A stretch of DNA of 64,000 nucleotides. Source: Draconibacterium sp. (GTDB lineage: Bacteria > Bacteroidota > Bacteroidia > Bacteroidales > Prolixibacteraceae). Below, piece by piece: positions 1-7,359 of the stretch. The stretch covers positions 62,001 to 126,000 of the forward strand of contig JADIYN010000014.1 of the NCBI GenBank assembly GCA_016705335.1, read 5' to 3'. Position numbers and translations under genes: made by a program. Position 1 is the stretch's first letter, and every line of letters begins with the position of its first letter. Below the pieces are notes generated by a model. That model saw nothing but the letters and a program-made list of their open reading frames with translations. It was not told the origin of the DNA and made no database searches.

Positions 1-1232
1 GCCAATTGTAGAAAACAATTTTCCTGCAATACCGGTTGAGTGTTTCATGTTTTCGCCTACAATTGCCACAATTGAAAGGTCGGTTTCGATAAAAATTTTG
101 TTGATTTGCCCATTGGTTATTTCCTTTTCAAAATCTGTTTGAATTGCCGTTCTTGCAATTTCCACTGCATTTTCTTCAATTGCAATACTGATAGAATTTT
201 CGGATGAAGCTTGTGAAATAAGTATTACATTCACGTTTTCGCGTGCAAGTGCCGTAAACAGACGCATTGAAATACCGGTAACACCAACCATTCCAATTCC
301 CTGCAAAGTTACAAGTGCAATTCCCGAAATGGATGAAATACCTTTAATTATACGCTCATGGCCATTTTTTGCAACATGGGAAATTCTTGTTCCCTGGTTT
401 TCCGGTTCAAATGTATTTTTAATAAGAATGGGGATAAGTTTTTTATACACAGGCAGAATGGTTGGCGGATAAATAACCTTTGCTCCAAAATGCGACAGTT
501 CCATTGCCTCAGAATAAGTAAGTTCGGGAATTGTGTATGCTTTACTGATGATTCGTGGATCAGCAGTCATAAAGCCATTTACATCAGTCCATATTTCAAG
601 GATTTCTACATCAAGAGCTGCTGAAATAATAGCCGCGGTATAATCAGAACCCCTCTTCCGATGGTTGTAAATTCTCCTTTAATATTTTTCGAAATAAAAC
701 CCGGAATAACTGCAATTCCTTTAAAATCAGTGAAAATGTCCTGAATATTTTTGTTTGTTACAGTAAAATCAACAATTGCTTTTCCGAAATTACTATCGGT
801 TCTTATAAATTCAGAAGAATCAAAACGTTCGGCACCAATAAACTGAGAAACAATATGAGAAGAAATTCGTTCGCCAATTCCGGCAATACGATCGAGTGTT
901 TTTGCTGTTAATTCGCCTACAAGTGTTATTCCGGTCAGTATTTGTTCAAGTTCATCTAAAAGTTTGGTAACAGTTTGTATTATAGGTTCCGAGCCATTAA
1001 AAAGCTGATGAATTGTTTCATGGTGGCGGGATTTAATTTCAGCCAAATCATTGTGGAAGTTGTCATCGCCTTTTGCCGCTTTTCGAGCTGCTGCAAGAAT
1101 TTTATCGGTAATGCCTCCAAGTGCTGAAACAACCACAATAACGTCACAGTTTTGGTTTTCAACAATGCTTTTTACTTTTCTTATGTTTTCGGCTGAACCA
1201 ACCGAAGTGCCGCCAAATTTTAAGACTTTCAT
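1..1232 (-). CDS. thrA: Aspartate kinase, probable bifunctional aspartokinase/homoserine dehydrogenase (partial, frameshifted)
   Basis: Phosphorylates aspartate at the head of the threonine/methionine/lysine pathway in the cytoplasm. The N-terminus carries the kinase signature KFGGTSVGSAENI, as in ThrA-type rather than LysC-type kinases. The reading frame breaks near 645-655, where four G replace the five needed for the conserved GRGGSDYTA motif. Downstream on the same strand the protein continues in another frame with EIWTDVNGFMTADPR, an ACT region (GMVGVTGISMRLF) and SQASSENS, and runs off the left edge. The homoserine dehydrogenase half would lie outside the window, so bifunctionality is inferred from family resemblance. 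The frame break is probably a sequencing indel. It is the last gene of a minus-strand group with recA and bcp. Confidence 0.82.
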
Positions 1233-1327
1233 ATTCTTGATGGATAACTAAAAACCTTTGATTTTTAAAAAAAATGGATGAATCGACAGAAGCGGTTCAC
1301 CCAGTTTTACTGTCTGTTTTAATATTA

Positions 1328-2353
1328 TTACACCAATGTTGTATTTCCTGTAATTGCTCCCACAATTTTGGTTTCCAGTTCCAGCGCCAATTCGGGGTTG
1401 TCGATAATTAATTTACGCACGGTTTCACGTCCTTGTCCCAATTTTGTTTCACCATAACTAAACCACGATCCGCTTTTTTTAATAATGTTGTATTGAACTC
1501 CCAAATCAACAATTTCACCTGATTTTGAAATACCTTCGCCAAACATAATATCGAATTCTGCTTTACGAAATGGTGGTGCTATTTTGTTTTTAACAACTTT
1601 CACCCTCACATTATTTCCCTGCACTTCCTCTCCGTCTTTTATCTGGCCAATGCGCCTGATATCCAAACGAACCGAAGCATAAAACTTTAGAGCATTACCA
1701 CCTGTGGTGGTTTCGGGATTACCAAACATAACGCCGATTTTTTCGCGCAACTGGTTGATGAAAATACAACAGGTTTTTGTTTTGCTAATATTTGCCGTGA
1801 GTTTGCGAAGCGCCTGTGACATGAGGCGAGCCTGCAATCCCATTTTTGAATCACCCATTTCTCCTTCGATTTCAGCTTTTGGTGTTAAAGCTGCTACTGA
1901 GTCGATAACAATAATATCTATCGCTCCCGAACGAACCAGGTTATCTACAATTTCCAATGCCTGCTCACCATTGTCGGGTTGCGAAATCAGCAATTCGTCG
2001 ATATCAACGCCCAGGTTTTTAGCGTAATACGGGTCGAATGCATGTTCAGCATCTACAATTGCTGCAATTCCACCGGCTTTTTGCGCTTCGGCAATTGCAT
2101 GTATTGCTAGCGTTGTTTTACCTGAAGATTCAGGTCCGTAAATTTCGATTACGCGGCCTTTGGGATATCCGCCAATTCCAAGGGCAACATCCAATGCAAT
2201 TGAGCCTGATGAAATTGCTGCAACGTCGTCAACTGGGCGGTCGCCAAGGCGCATTATCGAACCTTTTCCGTAACTTTTTTCAATTTTATCCATTGTAAGC
2301 TGAAGTGCTTTCAGCTTCTCCTTGTTCATGGCGAGTTTTTCTTCTTTTGTCAT
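1328..2353 (-). CDS. recA: Recombinase RecA
   Basis: ATP-dependent strand-exchange protein for homologous recombination and the SOS response. At 341 aa it has the usual length and is intact. Visible motifs are Walker A (GPESSGKTTLAIH), the IIVIDSVAAL Walker B region, the MAW-like QALRKLTANISKTKT segment, loop L2 (GNPETTTGGNALKFYAS) and the C-terminal helical domain. The start shown (MTKEEKLAMNKEKLKAL) lies 12 bp after the stop of bcp, suggesting co-transcription. A SOS box was not recognised, which is normal for Bacteroidota. Identification is secure. Confidence 0.98.
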   Translation of the reverse strand: MTKEEKLAMNKEKLKALQLTMDKIEKSYGKGSIMRLGDRPVDDVAAISSGSIALDVALGIGGYPKGRVIEIYGPESSGKTTLAIHAIAEAQKAGGIAAIVDAEHAFDPYYAKNLGVDIDELLISQPDNGEQALEIVDNLVRSGAIDIIVIDSVAALTPKAEIEGEMGDSKMGLQARLMSQALRKLTANISKTKTCCIFINQLREKIGVMFGNPETTTGGNALKFYASVRLDIRRIGQIKDGEEVQGNNVRVKVVKNKIAPPFRKAEFDIMFGEGISKSGEIVDLGVQYNIIKKSGSWFSYGETKLGQGRETVRKLIIDNPELALELETKIVGAITGNTTLV

Positions 2354-2365
2354 GTTTTGTTTAGG

Positions 2366-2831
2366 TTAGATATTTAATGTTTCAATAATTTGATTTGTAT
2401 GATTTTGAGTATCCACTTTTTCAAAAACTGCTTCGATAATGCCTTTTTCGTCAATTACAAAAGTTGTGCGAATAACTCCCATGTATTTTTTCCCATACAT
2501 ACTTTTTTCTCCCCAGACGCCGTAATTTTCAAGAATTTCATGGTTTGTGTCGGCAATCAGGTTGAATTTTAACCCAAATTTATCAATGAATTTCAAATGT
2601 GATTTTTCACTGTCAGGACTCACACCCACAACTTCGAAACCTTTTGCGTAACCACATTTCATAATTTTCGTTCAAATTGCACGACTCGGCAGTACAACCG
2701 GGTGTGTCGTCTTTCGGGTAAAAATAAAGAATGAGTTTCTTTCCAATAAAATCGTTTAGACTGATTTTTTTCCCGTCCTGATTTACTCCTTCAAACGTTG
2801 GAGCTTTATCTCCTGCTTTAAATTTCGACAT
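2366..2831 (-). CDS. bcp: Thioredoxin-dependent thiol peroxidase, Bcp/PrxQ type (frameshifted)
   Basis: Reduces organic and hydrogen peroxides with electrons from thioredoxin. The N-terminal part carries GDKAPTFEGVNQDGK and the peroxidatic site DDTPGCTAESCNL, with peroxidatic and resolving cysteines five residues apart as in the PrxQ class. The frame breaks near 2645-2655: removing one A from a run of four restores LRKGFEVVGVSPDSEKSHLKF, the normal continuation. The C-terminal part (GVWGEKSMYGKKYMGVIRTTF) is typical. The repaired protein is about 155 aa, the usual size. It sits directly upstream of recA on the same strand. Confidence 0.9.
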
Positions 2832-2988
2832 AATAAATCAACTTTTTTAGTTCCACAAATATATGTTATTAATGATAAATCTCAGCTTATTTACAATTCA
2901 TTATTATTCCTCTAAAAGCATATAATATTTAATACACCGCCGTTTTTTTTGTATTTTTACCCTGAACAATGTTTGAATTCAAGTTAAT

Positions 2989-4479
2989 ATGAGTCAAGTT
3001 TTTAAAATTATATTCCTAACAATATTAATTCACTTTTTGTTTGTACCGTTTGTGTCAAATGCATTTTCATTTCAGGAAAATCCATTAACAAAAGCCATTC
3101 AGTTATTTGATAAAGAGAAGTATACAGAAGCAGAACCTCTTTTTAAAAATATACTCGATAAACGGCCTGATGATTTTATGGTTAATTATTTTTATGGCGC
3201 CTGCCGAACTGAAAATGGACATTACAGTGAGCAGGATTTAAACTACCTTGTAAAAGCAAGCAAAGAAGTTAACCCGCTGAATATAGATTATTATCTGGGT
3301 GTACAATATCATGCTAAAAATCAATGGGAAAAAGCACTGGTGTATTATAAATTGTATAAATCGGTGGCCAGTGCAAATGAACAGGAGAAAGTTAATTGGA
3401 ATTGAAAATGGAACAATGTGCAAAACCATTCAAATCCATTTGCTTCTTCTGAAGAACACGTACTTGCAGGAGATTCAGTGATTTTTGAAAATGAAAAACC
3501 GGAAATGGCCGGAGCTGAAGCAATTAGTGCCGATGAATTGATTTTAAAGCCGGAGATTGATTCAATAAATTCTGAAAATCAGGATACTGCTGTTTTTAGT
3601 GATACTGAACCGGAATTGACAATTTTGACAGACAGTACAAATCATAACATTGAACCAGAACAGGATACTTTATCGGGTCAAATGGTTAATGAAGAGAAAG
3701 TAAAAGAAACAGTTAAAGCAATTCCGCTAAACGAAAGAATAAATTTTAGTGTTAACAGCGAGATTTCATATTTATCACTTTCCAATTTTAAAACTGAAGA
3801 GGGTAAAACCTTTTTTGAAGAGGGAACGAATAAAGAAAAAGAACTGCAAAAAGTAATGATCAGGACAGAAATTCTTCGTGATAAATATAAATCTGCAACC
3901 TCAAGAGCTGAAAAAGATTCAATAGGGCAGGTAATTCTTTCTTTGGAAGGTGAAGCTTATGATCTGAAAAATTCAACAAAACAATTCTTTATGCAGGCAA
4001 AAAATGCTGAAAACAGCTACTGGTCAAACGCTTCGCAGGAAGAAACTGAGAATTTTATCAAAGAATTAAATATCGCTTCCACAAAAATGAGTGAGCAGAA
4101 AACAACAGATACAATAGACAATTCGGAAATAATAATACCTCCGATTCTTATTCAGGATGAAGAAATAAAAAATGAAAATTCAAATGCAAGAGGATCGGGT
4201 ATTACCTACAAAATTCAGTTGGGAGCATACAGCAGGGGGATACCAAACAGTCAGAAAGCAGTTTTCAATAAAATTTCTATTTTAAGAAAAGTTGAAAATT
4301 ATACCGACGAAAATAGGGTTGTAGTTTATACTACCGGCAATCTCACCAGTTATGATGATGCTGTTGTAATGCAAAAACAGGTTCGGCAGGAAGGAATAAA
4401 AGATCCGATAATTGCTGCCTATTTAAACGGAAAAAGAATAACTTTGGAAAAAGCTAAAGAAATCGACAATATCCAATGA
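2989..4479 (+). CDS. Exported TPR and SPOR domain protein (interrupted frame)
   Basis: Predicted envelope protein of about 496 residues. A signal peptide (VPFVSNAFS) is followed by TPR-like helices from about residue 30 to 135 (EKYTEAEPLFKNIL), an acidic low-complexity middle, and a C-terminal SPOR domain (YKIQLGAYSR, about residues 405-475) of the kind that binds denuded peptidoglycan. A TGA at 3403-3405 lies in the same frame as both halves. The +2 frame across 3396-3422 reads LELKMEQCA, which fits the helix better, so one missing base near 3395 and one extra base near 3423 explain the stop better than a nonsense mutation. Its stop overlaps the clpS start (ATGA). A role in cell-wall-associated assembly is inference. 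Confidence 0.75.
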
Positions 4480-4753
4480 CATCAAAAGAAACAAAAAGAA
4501 GGCCAACAGAAAATTTCGACAATGATATTGTTGAAAATAAATTTCTGATATTACATAATGATGATGTGCACTCATTTGAATATGTGACCCACGCCTTAAT
4601 TGAAGTTTGCAAACATAGTTTTGAACAGGCAACTCAGTGTACAATGATTACACATTACAAAGGAAAATGCGATGTTAAAAAGGAGGTGTTAAAACCTTGA
4701 AACCTTTAAAGGACGCGCTGATTGAAAGAGAATTAAACGCTACAATTGACTAA
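4476..4753 (+). CDS. clpS: ATP-dependent Clp protease adaptor ClpS (frameshifted)
   Basis: Adaptor that delivers N-degron substrates to ClpA/ClpC-ClpP. The conserved core is visible: LILHNDDVHSFEYVTHALIEV with the substrate-pocket residues, EQATQCTMITHYKGKCDVK, then KTLKPLKDALIERELNATID in a second frame. The frame changes at 4678-4683, where five A stand in place of six; restoring one A gives a standard ClpS of about 92 aa. The start ATG overlaps the stop of the TPR/SPOR gene and the stop lies one base before the next ATG, so the genes are tightly coupled. Confidence 0.9.
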
Positions 4754-4754
4754 C

Positions 4755-5228
4755 ATGACAATACTCGCCATTGTTTTATTAATATTGCTCGGATTACTTT
4801 TACTTTTGATAGAATTTGCAGTAATTCCGGGTATTACTATTGCCGGAATTGGTGGTGCCTTATTGTTGATCGGCAGTGTTTATATTGCATTTACCGGAAT
4901 TGGTAAAATTGCCGGTTTTATTACCCTGGCAGTTGTTTTGATAGCATCTCCAATTATGATATATTATTTCTTTACATCACGAACAGGGAAAAAAATGATA
5001 CTGGAATCGGAGATTGATGGGAAAATTGAGAATTTCGATCCTGAAAATCTGAAAGTTGGCGACACAGGAAAAACAATAGGGCGGTTGGCGCCGATGGGAA
5101 AAATAAAAGTAAATGGCGAAGTTGTTGAGGCACAATCAACCGGTGCATTTATCGATCATCAAACTGAAATAAGAATTATAAAAATCAAATCAAATCAAAT
5201 CATTGTTGAACCATTAAAAAAAGAATAA
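4755..5228 (+). CDS. NfeD-like membrane protein
   Basis: Short NfeD-family protein (157 aa) with three hydrophobic helices in the first 85 residues (ILAIVLLILLGLLLLLIEF and two following) and a C-terminal OB-fold-like domain (VGDTGKTIGRLAPMGKIKVNG). This family partners with flotillins, and floA begins two bases after its stop. The ATG at 4755 is preferred over the in-frame TTG at 4746, which lies inside clpS. It probably stabilises or anchors flotillin assemblies in the inner membrane; that role is taken from the family. Confidence 0.85.
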   Translation: MTILAIVLLILLGLLLLLIEFAVIPGITIAGIGGALLLIGSVYIAFTGIGKIAGFITLAVVLIASPIMIYYFFTSRTGKKMILESEIDGKIENFDPENLKVGDTGKTIGRLAPMGKIKVNGEVVEAQSTGAFIDHQTEIRIIKIKSNQIIVEPLKKE

Positions 5229-5229
5229 T

Positions 5230-6204
5230 ATGATTGAACAAATCGGATCATTAGGAGTAGTAATTGCGGCAATAGTATTATTAATTGTAATGCTATATTT
5301 TGTCCCAATCGGACTGTGGTTTTCGGCGCTGGTTTCGGGCGTTAAAATATCTCTGTTACAACTGTTTTTAATGCGTTTCAGAAAGGTGCCACCGGGTGTA
5401 ATTGTCCGGGCATTAATCGAAGGTACGAAAGCAGGCGTTCATTTAAACATGGATGCTTTGGAAGCCCATTATCTTGCAGGCGGACATGTTGCAAGGGTTG
5501 TGCATGCACTTGTTTCGGCTGCAAAAGCAAATATTGAACTTACTTTTAATATGGCAACTGCAATCGATCTGGCGGGTCGTGATGTTTTTGAGGCCGTTCA
5601 GATGTCGGTTAATCCAAAGGTTATCAATACACCACCGGTTACAGCTGTTTCGAAAGATGGTATTCAGTTAATTGCGAAAGCCCGTGTTACGGTTCGTGCC
5701 AACATTAAACAGCTTGTTGGTGGTGCTGGTGAAGAAACTGTTTTGGCGCGTGTTGGCGAGGGAATCGTTTCCTCTATTGGATCATCTCATTCCCACAAAT
5801 CTGTGTTGGAAAACCCCGATTTTATTTCACGAGTAGTTTTGGAAAAAGGTTTGGATGCGGGTACAGCTTTCGAGATTCTCTCGATTGATATTGCTGATAT
5901 CGATATTGGTAAAAACATTGGGGCAGCACTTCAAATGGATCAGGCCGAAGCTGATAAAAATATCGCACAGGCTAAAGCCGAAGAACGACGTTCAATGGCT
6001 GTTGCCCTTGAGCAGGAAATGATTGCAAAGGCGCAGGAAATGAAAGCAAAAGTTATTGAAGCAGAAGCAAAGATACCGATGGCAATAGCTGAAGCATTCA
6101 GAAATGGAAACCTGGGAATTATGGATTATATGAAATACAAAAATATAATGGCGGATACTTCAATGCGGGATTCTATTGCCGGTAGTGAAAAGAAAAGCAC
6201 TTAA
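5230..6204 (+). CDS. floA: Flotillin-like protein FloA
   Basis: Membrane-scaffold protein of the UPF0365/FloA family, 324 aa. It has an N-terminal hydrophobic segment (residues 8-40), then the family core FRKVPPGVIVRALIEGTKAG, the PHB-like domain (ARVTVRANIKQLVGGAGEE) and a C-terminal Ala/Glu-rich coiled coil (AEADKNIAQAKAEERRSMA). It follows the NfeD-like gene by one base, the usual partner arrangement. A GC-rich hairpin 25 bases after the stop probably ends the operon. Confidence 0.93.
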   Translation: MIEQIGSLGVVIAAIVLLIVMLYFVPIGLWFSALVSGVKISLLQLFLMRFRKVPPGVIVRALIEGTKAGVHLNMDALEAHYLAGGHVARVVHALVSAAKANIELTFNMATAIDLAGRDVFEAVQMSVNPKVINTPPVTAVSKDGIQLIAKARVTVRANIKQLVGGAGEETVLARVGEGIVSSIGSSHSHKSVLENPDFISRVVLEKGLDAGTAFEILSIDIADIDIGKNIGAALQMDQAEADKNIAQAKAEERRSMAVALEQEMIAKAQEMKAKVIEAEAKIPMAIAEAFRNGNLGIMDYMKYKNIMADTSMRDSIAGSEKKST

Positions 6205-6228
6205 TTTTTCTTGCATAATTAAATTTGT

Positions 6229-6258
6229 AAAGCCTTTCGGTACTAACCGAAGGGCTTT
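6229..6258 (+). terminator. Terminator-like hairpin after floA
   Basis: A 13-base stem (AAAGCCTTTCGGT with ACCGAAGGGCTTT, one mismatch) closes on a four-base loop shortly after the floA stop. The following T-run is weak (TTTGTTATTT). Confidence 0.65.
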
Positions 6259-6300
6259 GTTATTTACAGCCTGTATCACATTCGAAGATTTACATTTTAA

Positions 6301-6345
6301 TGGAAAAAAGGAGTTACAAAAATGAATTTGTAACTTTTGAAAAAA
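6301..6345 (-). terminator. Terminal hairpin of the tRNA-fragment array
   Basis: Diverged copy of the hairpin that separates the array units (GAGTTACAAA with TTTGTAACTT). On the minus strand it is followed by a short T-run, so it could end transcripts leaving the last tRNA-Pro fragment. Confidence 0.5.
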
Positions 6346-6350
6346 ATTTG

Positions 6351-6413
6351 TCGGGGTAGCAGGATTCGGACCTGCGAACCTCCCGACTCCCAATCGGGAT
6401 ACGCTAACCGGAC
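6351..6413 (-). pseudogene. tRNA-Pro-like fragment, copy 1 (GGG loop, most diverged)
   Basis: Most distal unit. Its T-arm carries two changes compared with the others (GGTCCGAA instead of GGTTCGAA, and GGTTCGCAGG instead of GGGTCGCAGG). The anticodon-like loop is TTGGGAG. Confidence 0.8.
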
Positions 6414-6466
6414 TTTTAAACATAAAAAAGAGCTACAAAATTAAATTTGTAACTCTATTGCTTTCG

Positions 6467-6529
6467 TCGGGGTAGCAGGATTCGAACCTGCGACCCTCCC
6501 GACTCCCAATCGGGATACGCTAACCGGAC
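6467..6529 (-). pseudogene. tRNA-Pro-like fragment, copy 2 (GGG loop)
   Basis: Identical to copies 3 and 4: intact T-arm GGTTCGAATCC, loop TTGGGAG, no 5' acceptor strand. Confidence 0.8.
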
Positions 6530-6581
6530 TTTTAAACACAAAAAGAGCTACAAAATTAAATTTGTAACTCTATTGCTTTCG

Positions 6582-6644
6582 TCGGGGTAGCAGGATTCGA
6601 ACCTGCGACCCTCCCGACTCCCAATCGGGATACGCTAACCGGAC
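6582..6644 (-). pseudogene. tRNA-Pro-like fragment, copy 3 (GGG loop)
   Basis: Same 63 bases as copies 2 and 4. The junction to the spacer has one extra T. Confidence 0.8.
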
Positions 6645-6699
6645 TTTTTAAACACAAAAAAAGAGCTACAAAATTAAATTTGTAACTCTATTGCTTTCG

Positions 6700-6762
6700 T
6701 CGGGGTAGCAGGATTCGAACCTGCGACCCTCCCGACTCCCAATCGGGATACGCTAACCGGAC
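6700..6762 (-). pseudogene. tRNA-Pro-like fragment, copy 4 (GGG loop)
   Basis: Same 63 bases as copies 2 and 3; last of the GGG-type units before the TGG-type units begin. Confidence 0.8.
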
Positions 6763-6816
6763 TTTTAAACACAAAAAAAGAGCTACAAAATTAAATTTGT
6801 AACTCTATTGCTTTCG

Positions 6817-6879
6817 TCGGGGTAGCAGGATTCGAACCTGCGACCCTCCCGATTCCAAATCGGGATGCGCTAACCGGAC
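6817..6879 (-). pseudogene. tRNA-Pro-like fragment, copy 5 (TGG loop)
   Basis: The loop is TTTGGAA instead of TTGGGAG, and the D-arm remnant reads AGCGCA as in the intact gene rather than AGCGTA. Confidence 0.8.
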
Positions 6880-6933
6880 TTTTAAACACAAAAAAAGAGC
6901 TACAAAATTAAATTTGTAACTCTATTGCTTTCG

Positions 6934-6996
6934 TCGGGGTAGCAGGATTCGAACCTGCGACCCTCCCGATTCCAAATCGGGATGCGCTAGCCGGAC
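6934..6996 (-). pseudogene. tRNA-Pro-like fragment, copy 6 (TGG loop)
   Basis: Nearest to the intact tRNA-Pro. TGG-type loop as in copy 5, with one extra change in the D-arm remnant (GGCTAGCG instead of GGTTAGCG). Confidence 0.8.
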
Positions 6997-7006
6997 TTTT
7001 AAACAC

Positions 7007-7039
7007 AAAAAAAGAGCTACAAAATTAAATTTGTAACTC
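7007..7039 (-). terminator. Rho-independent terminator of the tRNA-Ser/tRNA-Pro transcript
   Basis: Minus-strand stem GAGTTACAAA with TTTGTAGCTC (one G-U pair), a six-base loop, then seven T. It lies 11 bases after the mature end of tRNA-Pro, so it should stop most transcripts before the fragment array. Confidence 0.8.
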
Positions 7040-7050
7040 TATTGTTTTCG

Positions 7051-7125
7051 TCGGGGTAGCAGGATTCGAACCTGCGACCCCCTGGTCCCAAACCAGGTGC
7101 GCTAACCGGACTGCGCTATACCCCG
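7051..7125 (-). tRNA. tRNA-Pro (anticodon UGG)
   Basis: Full cloverleaf: acceptor CGGGGTA pairs with TACCCCG plus discriminator A; D-arm GCGC..GCGC; anticodon stem CCTGG/CCAGG with loop TTTGGGA (anticodon TGG); T-arm GCAGG-TTCGAAT-CCTGC. 75 bases, CCA not encoded. It follows tRNA-Ser by 14 bases on the same strand and is the only complete proline tRNA in the window. Confidence 0.96.
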
Positions 7126-7139
7126 AAATTGTTTTAATG

Positions 7140-7226
7140 CGGTGAGGGCGGGATTCGAACCCGCGGTACAGTTTCCCGTACGGCAGTTTAGCAAACTGCT
7201 GGTTTTAGCCACTCACCCACCTCACC
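7140..7226 (-). tRNA. tRNA-Ser (anticodon GCU)
   Basis: Class II tRNA of 87 bases: acceptor GGTGAGG with CCTCACC and discriminator G; anticodon stem GCAGT/ACTGC with loop TTGCTAA (anticodon GCT); long variable arm CGTACGGGAAACTGTACCG; T-arm GCGGG-TTCGAAT-CCCGC. It is the first gene after the promoter at about 7271-7301. Confidence 0.96.
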
Positions 7227-7240
7227 ATACTAAATGAACG

Positions 7241-7263
7241 AAGAGGTTGTAACCTCTTTTTTT
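7241..7263 (+). terminator. Terminator-like hairpin, plus-strand polarity
   Basis: AAGAGGT-TGTA-ACCTCTT followed by seven T on the plus strand, where no gene precedes it. On the minus strand it falls in the tRNA leader without a T-run. It may block antisense transcription coming through the array. Confidence 0.5.
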
Positions 7264-7270
7264 GTGCGTG

Positions 7271-7301
7271 CAAATGTATTAATTGTTTTTACATTGGCAA
7301 A
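7271..7301 (-). promoter_or_regulatory. Bacteroidota-type promoter of the tRNA-Ser/tRNA-Pro operon
   Basis: On the minus strand TTTG (7301-7298), a 19-base spacer and TACATTTG (7278-7271) match the phylum consensus TTTG-N19-TAnnTTTG exactly. The mature tRNA-Ser starts 45 bases after the -7 box. Confidence 0.8.
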
Positions 7302-7359
7302 ACATTTTATTTTTAATTTGCCCCTAAAGGAACATTTTTGAGTTTCTGATTCATTTGGG

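Larger units (their letters stand above)
6351..7050 (-). repeat. Tandem array of six 5'-truncated tRNA-Pro-like units with terminator hairpins
   Basis: Six units with a period of 115-118 bases lie directly downstream of the intact tRNA-Pro gene. Each unit has a 63-base tRNA-like 3' portion (from AGTCCGGTTAGCG to CTACCCCGA) followed by a 52-55 base spacer holding a hairpin (GAGTTACAAA/TTTGTAGCTC) and a T-run on the minus strand. The acceptor 5' strand and first half of the D-arm are absent, replaced by TTTAAA, so the units cannot fold as standard tRNAs. The T-arm is conserved in five of six copies. The anticodon-like hairpin has six pairs (TCCCGA/TCGGGA) and a seven-base loop containing GGG (four copies) or TGG (two copies), and differs in sequence from the neighbouring intact gene. 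Confidence 0.9.

Noticed and set aside
3403..3405. Selenocysteine or other recoded TGA
   Set aside because: No recoding hairpin or selenoprotein family fits; a nearby double indel explains it and such indels are common here.
6160..6423. Minus-strand reading frame across the floA end and first tRNA fragment
   Set aside because: It is antisense to floA and built from tRNA-like sequence; no protein family is recognisable.
6351..6996. Six extra functional proline tRNAs
   Set aside because: All lack the 5' acceptor strand and half of the D-arm, so no cloverleaf can form.
6351..7050. CRISPR array
   Set aside because: The 117-base period holds long near-identical units with tRNA-derived sequence and no variable spacers; no cas genes are near.
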